Source: Nissolia schottii
Lineage: Eukaryota > Streptophyta > Magnoliopsida > Fabales > Fabaceae
DNA length: 64,000 nucleotides
Assembly: GCA_003254905.1 (NCBI GenBank)
Contig: QANU01076562.1
Coordinates: 766,124 to 830,123 of the forward strand
Direction: 5' to 3'
Part shown: piece after piece, positions 25,261 to 37,800 of the stretch
Numbering within the stretch: position 1 is the stretch's first letter
Layout: every line of letters starts with the position of its first letter
Translations under genes and position numbers: made by a program
The notes under the pieces: generated by a model
What the model was told of the DNA's origin: nothing
The model's database searches: none
What the model saw: the letters and a program-made list of their open reading frames with translations, nothing else

Positions 25261-25692
25261 TTGCATGGCTCAAATCCTCTGCCTCCTCCTGAGATCTAGC
25301 ACTGTCATCCTAATGACAAAATGAATATATTATTCAAGATATCTTATTTCCCAATCAAACATGTGATGGTAAAAAATTCCAAACTAATCAATGCATATCC
25401 ACTTATGAACTGTATTTACAATCACATCCAATGACCTGGACACTACAGTGATCTTGATTTTCCACAACAAGGAGGCATTTTGAACAGATAGTGTTGTTAT
25501 TACTTATCATCACTAGATGACTCAACACAACTCATATGTTTAGCTTCCAAAAAGTTTCAAGTTCCAAAAACAAAAACAAAAACAAAAAAGAAAGAAGCAA
25601 AATTGGATATAAACCAGACCCTAGTTGGGTGCTTCATGAACTGGAAGAAGAGGGAAAAGATTAAAAATACTTAAGGGCCACAATGAGGAATG

Positions 25693-25804
25693 CACCAAGT
25701 TGGAACAAATAATTTAAAGCCATTAATTTTCTTTATGGAACAAGATTTCACCAAGTTGGAACAAATAATTTAAAGCCATTAATTTTCTTTATGGAACAAG
25801 ATTT
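25693..25804. repeat. Perfect 56-bp tandem duplication
   Basis: Two consecutive copies beginning CACCAAGTTGGAACAAATAA; no mismatch seen over 112 bases. Either very recent or an assembly artefact. Confidence 0.9.
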
Positions 25805-26110
25805 TGTTTTAGGGCTTTCACTTCAGAACACATGAATAATGAACAAGTTAAATCATAAAAAGGGCAACGCAACTCATAGTGTATCTTTGACAGATAAGCT
25901 TTCTCCCTTGTACGCAATAATGGAGCAACATCTCTCTCAATTCTTTCTTCAATCCCCTAAATCGCACTGCCACACCCAATACTTTACAGAAGAAAAATGT
26001 TGTTTTGCACATAAAGAACCATAATTGCAGAGAATTTCAAAGGGGAATTGAAAAATAAAGAAGAAAAAGGTTAACAAAGAAAGGAGAAAAAAATTGAAGT
26101 GTTGTTTCCA

Positions 26111-26299
26111 TCAAACTAGTACCTTTCTCCTTCTCAATCGAATGCATTTCCCCGAACCCCAAATTCTGCAATCTGGCATTATCCTCTGTGGTGTTTCTAA
26201 ATGTGCAAAAACATGGAAGTAGAAATTTGGCGGTGTAGGAATGTCGTGAACAGGCTTTTCTGGTTCTATAGTCGTTGGTCTGACGACGTTTATATGCAA
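26111..26299 (-). other. Open minus-strand segment inside the TIR element, possible captured exon
   Basis: Reads about 62 codons, with a Pro-rich stretch EPEKPVHDIPTPPNF, and ends at a possible donor (AAAG before GTACTAG) near 26122. Its composition differs from the AT-rich surroundings. I do not recognise the family. It begins at the inner edge of the right TIR, where captured host exons are often found in Pack-MULEs. Confidence 0.3.
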
Positions 26300-26528
26300 C
26301 CAAGGCCCAGCTGATTAGCCTATTTTTCTTTTCTCAATTTTTGTAAACCTTACGAGTTATTGAATAATTATTATTGATAATTTTTAATTAAATTAAAATT
26401 TACCTTTTATGATCTATTTTTTTATTTTAATAATTTCTAATACCTTTTAAATTTTCAGTTTTTAATTAAAAATGTTGTCAAAAGACAAATCCAAAGATGT
26501 AATGGTGAATCAACACTATAAATAATTT
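26298..26528 (-). repeat. Right terminal inverted repeat
   Basis: Inverted partner of 24303-24533. Confidence 0.85.
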
Positions 26529-26774
26529 AAACAAATGGCTATAATATCCAAAACTTTCACATTCATCAAATTTCAAATTGGCAGGTAACACAATTTACAG
26601 TTTAAATACAACGTTGTGTTTTTCAATTAAATAAACAATGATATATTGATATTCAGTAATATTTGTTCATCATATCTGTCAATAACGAGAATATAAAGTT
26701 TTAAACAATGCAAAGTTGTGAACATCCCTATAATTCTAATCTATCTATCAAGACTTCTGCTGTATTAAAAAAAA

Positions 26775-27634
26775 NNNNNNNNNNNNNNNNNNNNNNNNNN
26801 NNNNNNNNNNNNNNNNNNNNNNNNNNNNNNNNNNNNNNNNNNNNNNNNNNNNNNNNNNNNNNNNNNNNNNNNNNNNNNNNNNNNNNNNNNNNNNNNNNNN
26901 NNNNNNNNNNNNNNNNNNNNNNNNNNNNNNNNNNNNNNNNNNNNNNNNNNNNNNNNNNNNNNNNNNNNNNNNNNNNNNNNNNNNNNNNNNNNNNNNNNNN
27001 NNNNNNNNNNNNNNNNNNNNNNNNNNNNNNNNNNNNNNNNNNNNNNNNNNNNNNNNNNNNNNNNNNNNNNNNNNNNNNNNNNNNNNNNNNNNNNNNNNNN
27101 NNNNNNNNNNNNNNNNNNNNNNNNNNNNNNNNNNNNNNNNNNNNNNNNNNNNNNNNNNNNNNNNNNNNNNNNNNNNNNNNNNNNNNNNNNNNNNNNNNNN
27201 NNNNNNNNNNNNNNNNNNNNNNNNNNNNNNNNNNNNNNNNNNNNNNNNNNNNNNNNNNNNNNNNNNNNNNNNNNNNNNNNNNNNNNNNNNNNNNNNNNNN
27301 NNNNNNNNNNNNNNNNNNNNNNNNNNNNNNNNNNNNNNNNNNNNNNNNNNNNNNNNNNNNNNNNNNNNNNNNNNNNNNNNNNNNNNNNNNNNNNNNNNNN
27401 NNNNNNNNNNNNNNNNNNNNNNNNNNNNNNNNNNNNNNNNNNNNNNNNNNNNNNNNNNNNNNNNNNNNNNNNNNNNNNNNNNNNNNNNNNNNNNNNNNNN
27501 NNNNNNNNNNNNNNNNNNNNNNNNNNNNNNNNNNNNNNNNNNNNNNNNNNNNNNNNNNNNNNNNNNNNNNNNNNNNNNNNNNNNNNNNNNNNNNNNNNNN
27601 NNNNNNNNNNNNNNNNNNNNNNNNNNNNNNNNNN
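26775..27634. other. Assembly gap (860 N)
   Basis: Unknown sequence. The left flank ends in AAAAAAAA and the right flank begins with about 18 A, so a homopolymer probably caused the break. Confidence 1.
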
Positions 27635-27869
27635 AAAAAAAAAAAAAAAAAAGAAGATGAAATTGTTCAAAATTGACAAAGACGTAGGAGAATATCATAA
27701 AACGCAATGCAGACTGTTCATGCACATAAAAATTAGGGTTAGTCACATATGCAAGACCAGTAGCAACGATATAAATTCTTCAACCAATCTAAAAACAGAT
27801 TCCATATTCATGAAATCAAGAACGTGAATCTAAAAAATAAAATATAGTATTACAGTAGTGGATCTGATA

Positions 27870-28115
27870 GAAGAGCTCGACGCAGACGACAAAGCCAAGG
27901 AAAAGCTTGACATCGGTGGCAGATGGGCTAGCATCGCTTCACCGATTCGATCTAATTGGCCACGGCTAGCTCCGAGTCAACCCGACTGTCGGCGCCACAC
28001 TCGCTCACCACCATCTTCATCTCTGCCCTCTTAAGCAGCGCGTGGCTCTTCTCCCCGTTGGCGAGTGACTTCGCTCCGTTGAGCGCCAAGGTACGATGCT
28101 ACATCCTTCGCATCG
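27870..28115. other. GC-rich island, possible gene remnant
   Basis: The plus strand is open from 27956 for about 45 codons to a possible donor (CCAAG before GTACGA, near 28091). The minus strand also reads protein-like at about 27858-27930, with LFLGFVVCVELFYQIHYC. Two plausible readings on opposite strands cannot both be genes; base composition suggests a displaced exon or processed fragment. No family recognised. Confidence 0.3.
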
Positions 28116-29448
28116 AATGTGATGCCTTACTTTGCTCCTGCTAGGTCTTTGCAAGTAGAAAATCACTTCACTTGTGCAACTTCTGCTGTTGTTGCCTCTG
28201 ACTACGCACGTGAACTCGAAGATCAGAGACCGTTAGTGTTTCAGACGTTAGTTGTCTTGTCCTTCCCCAAATTCCATTTTATTTGGTTTCAATTTCTTAT
28301 TTTGACTTTTTCAGCTTCCAAGTTTGACTTCCCAATCTATGGAGTTTGTAAATAAAATCAATGTGATCAACAGTTAGAGGGTCTTATTTTTTTATCTGAT
28401 ACAGAAATAATAATCAAATTAATTTTTTAAATTGATTTAGATGTTAATTGAATTTGGAAGAAAAAATAGTATAATAGTTATGTATTGACTTTTTGGATCA
28501 AATCAAATTAATTTTTTTTGGAATCAAAATAAAAGATTTGACAAAGAAGTAAACAAAATCAATGACAATAATATTATAATTTTAAAAAATTGAAAGTCAA
28601 TTTAAATCGACTTCTAATTAAAAAGAAACTCAAACTTACATGAGAGTCAATGTAAATCAATCCCTTTTATAGGAAAATTGGTTTATGTTGAGAATAACTT
28701 TCAAATTGGTTTATTTGGGGAATTAGACTTTTTCTATGTTTCATTTTGGAAAAAATTTTGAATTAGACATTTTCTATTTTTTATTTTGAGAAATTTTTGA
28801 AAATTTTATTACCAATTTAGTCATAGCATTTTAAATTTTAACATTACATTGGTCCTATTTTTTTTAGATCAATTTAATTTTAACAATTTGATGTTATATT
28901 TTTCATAAAATCATCAATATAACACTAAAGTAATATCAAAAATTAAAAATATTAAAACTTAATAGTTTGTTTTTAATAAACTAATGTCATCTTTTAAAAG
29001 GTAAAACCTTAGATTAACGAAAAAATATTTACTCTTAATAGATTGTCTATATAGAGGGCAGACTTAAAATAAATGCCCTTTTTTATAAAAAAAAAATAAG
29101 TGTTTAAATATAATTTAAAATCATATTAAAAAATAAAATAAAATACGATTTTGTATAAATTTTTTTGCAATACTTCACTTAAAAAATGATAATAAAAATA
29201 TTGTCCAAATGAAAATAAAACTTTAAAAAACAAAGTTATGAGTATTTAATTAAAAAGAGTATTTTTTTAAAAAAATAAATTATCTCATATTAAATTTAAT
29301 TATATTTAATCATCTTACAAAAGAAAAAATATTTTAAATTAAATATTAACATTTTAAAAGAATTTCGCTTATTTTAAATATTTATAAGATGACTAAATTT
29401 AACATAAAAATACTACGGCCCGTACTCGTGATTAAGACAGGATATAAC

Positions 29449-29457
29449 GGCGGGAAA
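29449..29457 (-). promoter_or_regulatory. E2F-like site 1
   Basis: GGCGGGAAA on the plus strand, that is TTTCCCGCC, a perfect match to the E2F consensus TTTSSCGS, about 200 bp upstream of the J-protein start codon. Confidence 0.55.
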
Positions 29458-29479
29458 AGGAGTAAAGCTGAAATAGCAT

Positions 29480-29488
29480 GGCGGGAAC
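29480..29488 (-). promoter_or_regulatory. E2F-like site 2
   Basis: GGCGGGAAC, one base from the consensus, 31 bp from the first site and in the same orientation, about 170 bp upstream of the ATG. Confidence 0.45.
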
Positions 29489-29561
29489 AATTTCAACCCA
29501 TTTTCCCATCTCTCTTAATTCATTTTATTTAATTTAATTTTAATCACAAAATAATAATAAT

Positions 29562-29570
29562 GATATAAAG
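29562..29570 (+). promoter_or_regulatory. TATA box of the J-protein gene
   Basis: GATATAAAG about 95 bp upstream of the ATG, giving an expected start near 29595. Confidence 0.45.
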
Positions 29571-29658
29571 GGAACAAAGACGCGCAAACAAATCCAGCAA
29601 GCGAGTATTGGAATCACTTGTCGCAAAATCTCGTTTGCGTTTGCCTTCGTGATAACTA

Positions 29659-32175
29659 ATGGGGCGGAAGAACAAAGCTAGGGTTTCCGATGACGATGAA
29701 CAAATCGAATCCGAACCTCGCAATCACAACCAGCAGAGCCTCTACGAGGTGCCGTCAATCGATTCTTCCCTTTTCCCTTTTTCGTTTTGTTTAATTTTTC
29801 ACGACAGCAAAAAACAAAGTAGCAGTAAACTTTGGAAGTGGAACAACTTTCATCATCAAACAAGCAATTGGCCCTTTCAATTGTTAGCATAATGAAACCT
29901 TTTTTCATGATTATGATTTGTGGTTTGCTGTTATTAATATTGAATGTTTCATGCGTTGCAGAGTTCAATTTTGAGTAGCAATGAGCTCTGTTGAGGTTAT
30001 TCTCATCATGTTTTAGCACTGGGAGAATGATGATGGAATGGTTTAGGTTTGAGGAGAATTTTAGATCAAATTCTGGATAGACGTAAGCACTAAGTGCATT
30101 CTTTGTGTTTCCTCATGTTTGGGGTCAATGAACTGATGTGGTCTTGTAACATCGTTAGATGGCTCTATTAGAAGGAAGAGTTATTTCCCTGGGCTTAAAA
30201 ATCCCCAAGCTTTGACCTTCCCCTATCATCTTACACCAAATTACATAGAAACCGTGTGCTCTAGCGAATTTTAAGGCCCAGAAACATTTATATTTTGTTT
30301 ATTTTCATAGGTTCTAGTTTAGGAGATGAAGTTTACACTCAGGTTCTTACTTTTCACAAGAGTTGACAACAGTTGTGTTACTTGTGTATATTATGGTTTC
30401 CTATACCTCTGGCATGCTTAATTGAACGTGGGTGGTTCTCTGTTGTGTGCATTTGTTTTGGTGCTACAACAGTTGCCTGTTCCCTTTTCTTGATTCTCCG
30501 TGATATATAGTATTGATTTGTTGGACAGTGACCCATTTCTTGACTGCTCCTAGGTTCTTGGCGTGGAGAGAACAGTCTCTCAACAGGAAATAAAGAAGGC
30601 GTACTACAAGTTGGCGTTGCGGCTCCATCCTGATAAGAACCCTGGTGATGAGGTGATTATTTAAGGATGTGCATTATGCCATAATCTGTTTCTTATTAAG
30701 TTTTAGATATAGGCAGCCATAATTCCTTGTGTTCACACAGGAAGCTAAAGAGAAATTTCAGCAACTGCAAAAAGTAATCTCAATTCTTGGGGATGAAGAG
30801 AAACGGGCCATTTATGATCAGACTGGTTGTGTTGATGATGCTGTGAGTGTTTCATCCTTTTCTTGCTGCTGCAGATGAATTAATGAATTTGTTATGTATT
30901 GGATGTGTAATTGGCTAAATTTAGATGTGAAGCAAGTCATTATGATCTGTTAACTATTATTGGAAGGAACTACTCTCATATAATAATTTTATGCTTAGCA
31001 GAATGGAACAATAGCATTTCGGGATACTTTAGCTATGTCTTGGACATCTTCAACCCATTTTTATTTTCTGAAATTCAGGACCTTGCAGGTGATGTTGTTC
31101 AGAATCTTTGCGAGTTTTTCAGAACAATGTACAAGAAGGTATTTGTTATATGATATCCTGTTTCTAGACACATGGCGGTATACTTGTTATCAATTTTGTG
31201 CCTTTCTAATATACGAGCCACAGGTAACTGAAGCTGATATTGTGGAGTTTGAAGCAAACTACAGGGGATCTGACTCAGAGAAAAATGACTTAATCGATTT
31301 ATACAAGAAGTGCAAGGGTAATATGGACAGGTAAGAAAGCATTGTGAATTTGTGCTGTGCATGAGCCATTCTTTAAAAGATTGATTTTGATATCTTTGAT
31401 AACTTCCCTTTGCAGGCTTTTCTGTTCAATGCTTTGTTCAGATCCTAAATTTGACTCACATCGATTCAAGGATATACTTGATGAGGCTATAGCTGCTGGT
31501 AAGAATATTAACTGGATTTTGTTGACCAAGGTTTGTTGGCATTGCCTTTTTAGTTTAGGTTTGTTGATAGGAAAAGATATATATTGAATTCAAAATGCCG
31601 GACCAGGACTGCAACTCTGCAAGTCAATAAAGTTAATGGGAGACCAAGCAGTTGTTTCACTTTTAGTACTGAGAATCTGCATATTTATACAAGGCTATAA
31701 ACAATCATGGAAGAGTCCATTATATTATATTACCCATTTTCTTAGTTTGATCAACATCGTCCTTATTTATTTTTTGTTATCTCTACTCTGCATTCTGTAG
31801 GAGAACTAAAGGAAACCAAAGCCTACCAGAAATGGGCAAAGAAAATATCTGAAATCAAACCACCAACTAGTCCTTTAAGGAGGAGGGAAAAGTAAGTTTA
31901 TCAGGTCGGGTTTTAGTTATACTATTTATACTTATGTAATTTAATTCATTGCTTTCTGCAGATTAACTAAGCAGCCAGAAACAGATCTGTATGCGATGAT
32001 AGCACAGCGCCATAGTGAGAGGAAAGGCCAGTTTGATTCATTGTTTTCATCTCTGGCTTCAAAATATGGTGGAGGTGATATGCCTGAACCCTCTGAAGAG
32101 GAATATGAAGCTGCAAGGAGAAAGCTGGAGAGTGGAAGATCCTCAAAAAAATCAAAGCAATCAAAGCGGAAGTAA
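29659..32175 (+). CDS. J-domain co-chaperone, DNAJC9 / ATJ6 type
   Basis: Eight exons: 29659-29748, 30554-30652, 30741-30842, 31079-31138, 31224-31330, 31416-31498, 31801-31891, 31962-32175. They join in frame to 281 residues, close to Arabidopsis J6 (At5g06910, about 284). The J domain is at about 27-95: [28 protein letters not shown] with the HPD tripeptide that activates Hsp70, then [27 protein letters not shown]. It continues with a DNAJC9-type region ([14 protein letters not shown], then [10 protein letters not shown]) and a basic tail ([11 protein letters not shown]) that may direct it to the nucleus. There is no Gly/Phe or Cys-rich domain, so it is a class C J-protein. Human DNAJC9 is a histone H3-H4 co-chaperone; that role here is inferred from the family. 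Two E2F-like sites lie upstream. Confidence 0.95.
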
Positions 32176-34847
32176 CCAGAATGTAATCGTGTGTATAGTT
32201 TGTTAATTTATTTCCGTCAACATGGCCTTAGCTCCTGTTTGTTTGTGTAATGGTAGTTCTTGTTTGCTGAACTACTGGGGTGTTGCTTTCCATGTAAGTT
32301 CCAGTGACTGGTTATTTTCCAGGGTGAACATAACCATTGTTAAGTGATTATTATACATTGATCAATTGCTCATTGTTGTTTGTTTTACTTTATTGAGATT
32401 AGTTACCAATCTCGCTCACAATTGGATTCAAATAAGGAATGCATTTGGAAAATTTAGGCTTGAAAGTATCTGTCTGCAAATACTAGTTTATGTCGGAAAT
32501 AGCTTTCACTAGTGAAGGCATAGATGGCTGCTTCTATTCTTGCCTAAATCATCTGTGAGAAGGTCCTCATGAAGTTGGGATGGACCCATATTTTGCTATT
32601 TTCTACTGGTTACTTATCATAAACTTAGCCATATTAGTGATGATATACTGTCCCAACTTCGTGTGAACTAATATACTGTCTCAACTTCGTGTGAACTAAC
32701 TCAGTCATAAACCATATTTTAAATAGTTACCACCGACCCTTTCAAATCTTAGTCACAAACGGGAAGGTGAAGTTTTATGGGACCTGTTAAAGTCGTTCGT
32801 TTGACAATAATCCAGATACATTGTTCTGCATCATACCAATGTACATCTATAAATGTATTTGGTTAAATAGTTTTACATGTTACCATATGTCCTGTCTTTG
32901 TCATCCTCTGTGTGAGTGTCTACCTAGGTTTTTAGCACACTGTTGTTTTACATATCACCTATACCAATTATGTCTTATGTATCTTGACAATCAAATCAAA
33001 AGTCACGAGGTTATCTGTTTTTATATGGAATTTTGGATTTCCTCATCAGTTATAAAGCAATAGGTAGCACACAAGGACAACCTCTGCTGACAGTACATGT
33101 TTTGTTTTTGCAGAGACGATGGTTATATCAATAGTTGCGGAGATAAAAACTTCAGAAGTAACCGTTCTCATGAACAACTGAAGTCTCTCTCTCCTATCAA
33201 ATTTATTTAACTTATATACTTTCTCTCTGACCAACAAACAAGTTGCAAGTTGCAACTCCTTACTGATAACAATGACATGCTTGCATGAGAGGGAAAGTGT
33301 TTTAACTTGAAAGGGAAAAAGACAATTATTGGAAGCAGAGAAGGGTGGTGACCCTTTTGTTTTCTTCATCTAAAATTTTTCTTGATTTCCGAAAAAGCCA
33401 TGTCAACAGTATATTACTAGCCCTTGCGGTAGCTACATTTAAGGGCCTTAAAGGTTGGATATACTTCACTGTGGTTAACACAAGGATCTGTCAATAGTAA
33501 GTAGTATTAACCTTGTGGTTTTCTTTTTTTTTCTGTTGATCTTCTTGCGATCAACTGTTGTAAAAACCTACAGTGCCACATCTTCATCTTCCACGGTCTA
33601 TACTACAATGACATTCCACCTAGCCCCTTTGACCGGCTGGTTAAAACAAACTCATTAAGTTCTTGATTTGACGCCACATCGCCAAATGAACAACAGCAAG
33701 TTTCACTTGTCCACCAAATGTTCGAAATGATTATCAAATTGCTCACATCAAAATAATCCCGATTAAAAATCTAATTGGATTAGCATAATTAACATGTTTT
33801 ACCGTTCACAATTTACATTAAAACCAAAATTAATCATATCAATACATCAAAAGCATAAAACAAATGTTTAAAAAAAGATGCATTTTTCTCCTTTAAGAAT
33901 GCTGGAGGTGTTAAATTAAATTGAACTAAATCCATGATCATGGCCATGGACCAGTCCCGGTAGTTGAGCCAGCGCACTATACACACGAGCACAAAACTTT
34001 ACATAATAGTATTAGAGCATTAGATATTGGGCTAAGTATGAATTTTTGGTGATTTTGTTTATTAAGGTACAAGGAATGTGACATCACAACAGCGTGGTAG
34101 GAACATTCCTTGTTGTGAATGATAACCCTCCCATGAATCCCCCAAACGCAAGCAAGACTTCTCCTTTTTTCTTTATCTTTAGTTTTCAATACCTGTCACC
34201 CTTTATATTCTGCCCCCCTCTTCTCCCAAAACCCCACATCTTCCTTTTTTTCGTTTTAGGCCATTGGGTGGGGGTGGAAGCTATGATAATACACTCACCA
34301 CTACTATATAATAATAATTATAATACTATTCAATAAAGTATATCCTATAAAATGTGACAACATGTCATATATGTCTTTGCTACATAGCTTTACTTGACTT
34401 TGTTGCCCCTTCTCTCTCTCTCTCTCTCTCTCAATTTTCTTGGTGGTATCTATATTCTGCTTTACCCTGAGTCCACCCTTTGTTCTCTCTCTCCTATTCA
34501 GCATATCAGGGCGGGTAGTTTAGTGTCATAATTGTGGAATGTAGCTTTACTCATCTTTCATGTGAAACACCTTCAATGGTTGCTGGAACACCCATTGAAT
34601 AGTGGCTCCAAACTTCATTCATTCATTCCCACCCCCTCATGGGATATTTACCCAAATTTAATGCCCCTTCATGCTAAGTGGCTGTTGCTCTTCAATTACA
34701 GCATTTGGGGATTAAAAAGGGGTTGGTTGGTAACTGGAACTCACACTCCCCACAAAAACTTTGCCATAAAAACATCATTTTTTTTTCTTCTTTTACCCTG
34801 AATTGGGTTTCTTAGGAAATCAGGATCTGCTGCTTCTGGAATCTTCC
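32176..34847. other. Intergenic region with NEK promoter and leader
   Basis: No further gene seen. A 28-bp near-perfect duplication containing CTTCGTGTGAACTAA lies at about 32645-32700. A TC microsatellite at 34411-34432 and pyrimidine-rich sequence to 34500 are probably in or near the promoter or leader of the NEK gene, which starts at 34848. Confidence 0.55.
34411..34432. repeat. (TC)n microsatellite
   Basis: About 22 bp of TC about 420 bp upstream of the NEK start codon, typical of plant core-promoter pyrimidine patches. Confidence 0.85.
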
Positions 34848-37800
34848 ATGGAGGAAGATAGCTGTGAGACAAGGTCCAAGAAGATGGAAGAGTATGAAAT
34901 GATAGAGCAAATTGGAAGGGGAGCATTTGGTTCTGCCTTTCTGGTTCTTCACAAAAGCGAGAAGAAGAGGTAAGAAAAAAACACTAACACACTGTTTAAC
35001 TGTCCCCCCGCCCCCCATGTTGACTGCTTAAACCATGCAACATGAACTGTTGAAGATCAATTTCCCAGTGAAAAAATGGGACAACCCCATGAAGAAAAAT
35101 CCGATCTTTTTTAGACTTTCGTGGTTGGTTGTTACTTGTTAGAGTTTGTGGCCTAGAAAAGTTTAATATCAGTGTTGTTTTCCCTGTAGCTGTTTTCAGT
35201 GTTTTGTATCAAGCAATATGAAGGGGTTGGAGATTGATTTTTCAGTTAAATAATGGACAACCCAACAAAAAGTTTCAATTTTTCTTCTTGTTTCTATTTT
35301 TAGACATTTTGTTTTTTTTATTGTTGGAATTGAAAACCTAGCCAATTCAATAGTAGTTAGCTTGTCAAGTTCAATTCTTTACTCATTTTTCGCGATTTTA
35401 TGCTCGGTAGGTATGTGCTGAAAAAGATTCGCTTAGCCAAGCAAACTGAGAAGTTCAAACGTACAGCACACCAAGAGGTTGGTGTAACAAACCCTACCAC
35501 CTGATGCATATGTTTATTATAATTTATTTTAATGTATACATTCTCAAACTTATTTTCCTAATTAATTGGAAAAGCAATTCTTTTGCACCAAATTACTCAC
35601 ATTACTGTCTTATTTCCTACTTAGGCTATCCTTTTCTACCTCTCAGTATCTTTATATTTCTCTTCCATAATGATCTATGAATGTGCCTTAGCTGGCTATG
35701 CTGCTGTCATACTAGAAATAAACCAGTCATCTGAGTCTATAGTTAATGCAAGACACAACATCTCCGCTGCAGACATGGACCACTGCTCTAGTAAACTCAA
35801 TTCGAATTGAATATCATTGATAAAATCTTGTAGGTGCTCTGTTGCTCTTCTTTTTTAAAAAATGCTAACAAATCTTCAAGAGGAGATAGCACTTTTGGGA
35901 ACATCATTATGCTCGCAAAATGCTGAAGACCATATGACACATCATCATTGAGCCAAGTGGCATCTTAAGATAGTTTTTTCCATAGACATAAGACTGTCTT
36001 CTTAATAATGACTTAACGGATGTCAATCGTAAGAGATTGTGCTATTCTGATTTTGCATGATACTTTCTGGCTACTTGCATAAAAATGACACAGTCCCTCT
36101 TTATGTCGCAGATGAATCTGATTGCAAAACTAAATAATCCATATATTGTGGATTACAAAGATGCATGGGTGGAGAAGGTAGGGACATTTATATAGATAAA
36201 AAAACATTAAGTTTGATGATTTATAGATTATCGGGTATCGGCTTATTCTGATGTTTATCACTCCTCATAGGCATATTTCATGTTTTGTAGGAGGACCACA
36301 TATGCATTATAACTGGCTATTGTGAAGGAGGAGACATGTAAGTAAAGTAATGTCTGTTAGTGATATTGTAATGTGGACATTATACAAACTGAGTCTTTTC
36401 TTTGAGATAACAATGTAATTCTGGGTATTAATTCTTTTGGACTGTACAAGTATTGAATGTTAGGCTTCGCCAATCTGATTCCAGTGCCATATAGTGAAAA
36501 CCTTTACCTACAAAGTTAAGATGTTAGAAAAGGACCCGTAATCTTTTCAAAAACTCTAGCATAAACATATTAAGGAGAATCTGGAAGGAACCCTTGTTGA
36601 TTGATGTTGAACTTTTAGCAACAACCATGGTATCTTTCCTGCTTAGAAGCCTGATACACAACCATGGCATCTTTCCTGCTTAGAAGCCTGATACACAGAT
36701 CTATCTGTATGGTCATTTATAACATTAATAATCTTAATCACACTCTAGTATTGAAATGAAATGCACTTAGATAAGGGATTTGGAATTTCGTGGGTCTCAT
36801 GTAATTTGAGGATAGGAGAAACATAAATAGTGACAAAGTCCTAATCATGGACCACTGCATTGCATTGTTTGTGGAGCAGGGCTGAGAACATAAAGAAATC
36901 TCGAGGATCATTTTTCCCTGAGGAGGTAATAATACCATTCCTTAATATTACCTTATATGTATATTCGTTACCCACTCCGGAATCTGGTTCACAAATTTTC
37001 TCCTACAGAAAGTCTGCAGATGGCTAACTCAATTGTTGATAGCTGTGGACTATTTGCACTCTAATCGTGTAATCCACAGAGATCTTAAGGTATTACAGAT
37101 TCCCTTATCCTGATTAAAGAAATCCTTTATCTGATGTTTGCATTAATGCAACTTCATCTAATTCCAGTGTTCTAACATATTCCTCACCAAAGACAACAAC
37201 ATTCGGCTTGGTATGAAGCACAATCCCTTAGAAGCTCGTCACTTTCGGTTTTCATGTACTATGTTATCTAAAGAAATATATTTATTTGCATGGACCGTAC
37301 AGGTGACTTTGGTCTTGCGAAGCGACTTAATACAGAAGACCTTGCTTCCTCGGTATTGTATATACGTTTAATGTCTTAGAATTTAATCAAATGCCTTCTT
37401 CAAGAAACTGCTTGTATTTTATCTCCTGGTAATGGACGTTCATGGCTAGTAGTAGATGCTTTTAAGCTTGCAATAGATTCTTTTTTGCCTATACATACTT
37501 GCTTTTAACCTCTTATTACTAATGTTAAAGATGCTCTACTAAATTCACTTAGGGATGCTGGTTTATCATTTACACCTTTCTTATATCTTGTGTAGATTGT
37601 TGGAACTCCTAATTACATGTGTCCTGAGCTCTTAGCTGATATACCTTATGGTTACAAATCTGATATGTGGTCACTTGGTAAGGATCATGGATGCCTTATT
37701 CTAAATTTGACAAAGCCGTCTGATATATATGACCTTGTGTAAGAATGACATCTCTGTATATGTAGGTTGCTGCATGTTTGAGATTCTTGCACATCAACCA

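Larger units (their letters stand above)
24303..26528. mobile_element. 2.2-kb element with 231-bp terminal inverted repeats
   Basis: 24303-24533 and 26298-26528 are nearly identical inverted copies of equal length. The outer end reads AAATTATTTATAGTGTTGAT and the inner end GGCTAATCAGCTGGGC. The interior carries no transposase. It holds a copia pol fragment (about 24570-25260), a perfect 56-bp tandem duplication, and an open minus-strand segment at 26111-26299. Long TIRs with foreign fragments inside suggest a non-autonomous Mutator-like (Pack-MULE-type) or foldback element. A 9-bp target duplication was looked for and not found, so the class remains open. Confidence 0.7.
26529..29400. other. 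Intergenic region with assembly gap and a GC-rich island
   Basis: Contains the 860-base N gap (26775-27634), bounded on both sides by A runs. About 27870-28115 is markedly GC-richer than its surroundings. 28380-29400 is extremely AT-rich with no recognisable feature. Confidence 0.6.

Noticed and set aside
24303..26528. A 9-bp target-site duplication for the TIR element
   Set aside because: The flanks TTAAAGAAGC and AAACAAATGG do not match; alternative boundaries gave only palindromic AT sequence.
26708..27746. Three long open frames across the N gap
   Set aside because: They consist almost entirely of unknown residues from the gap.
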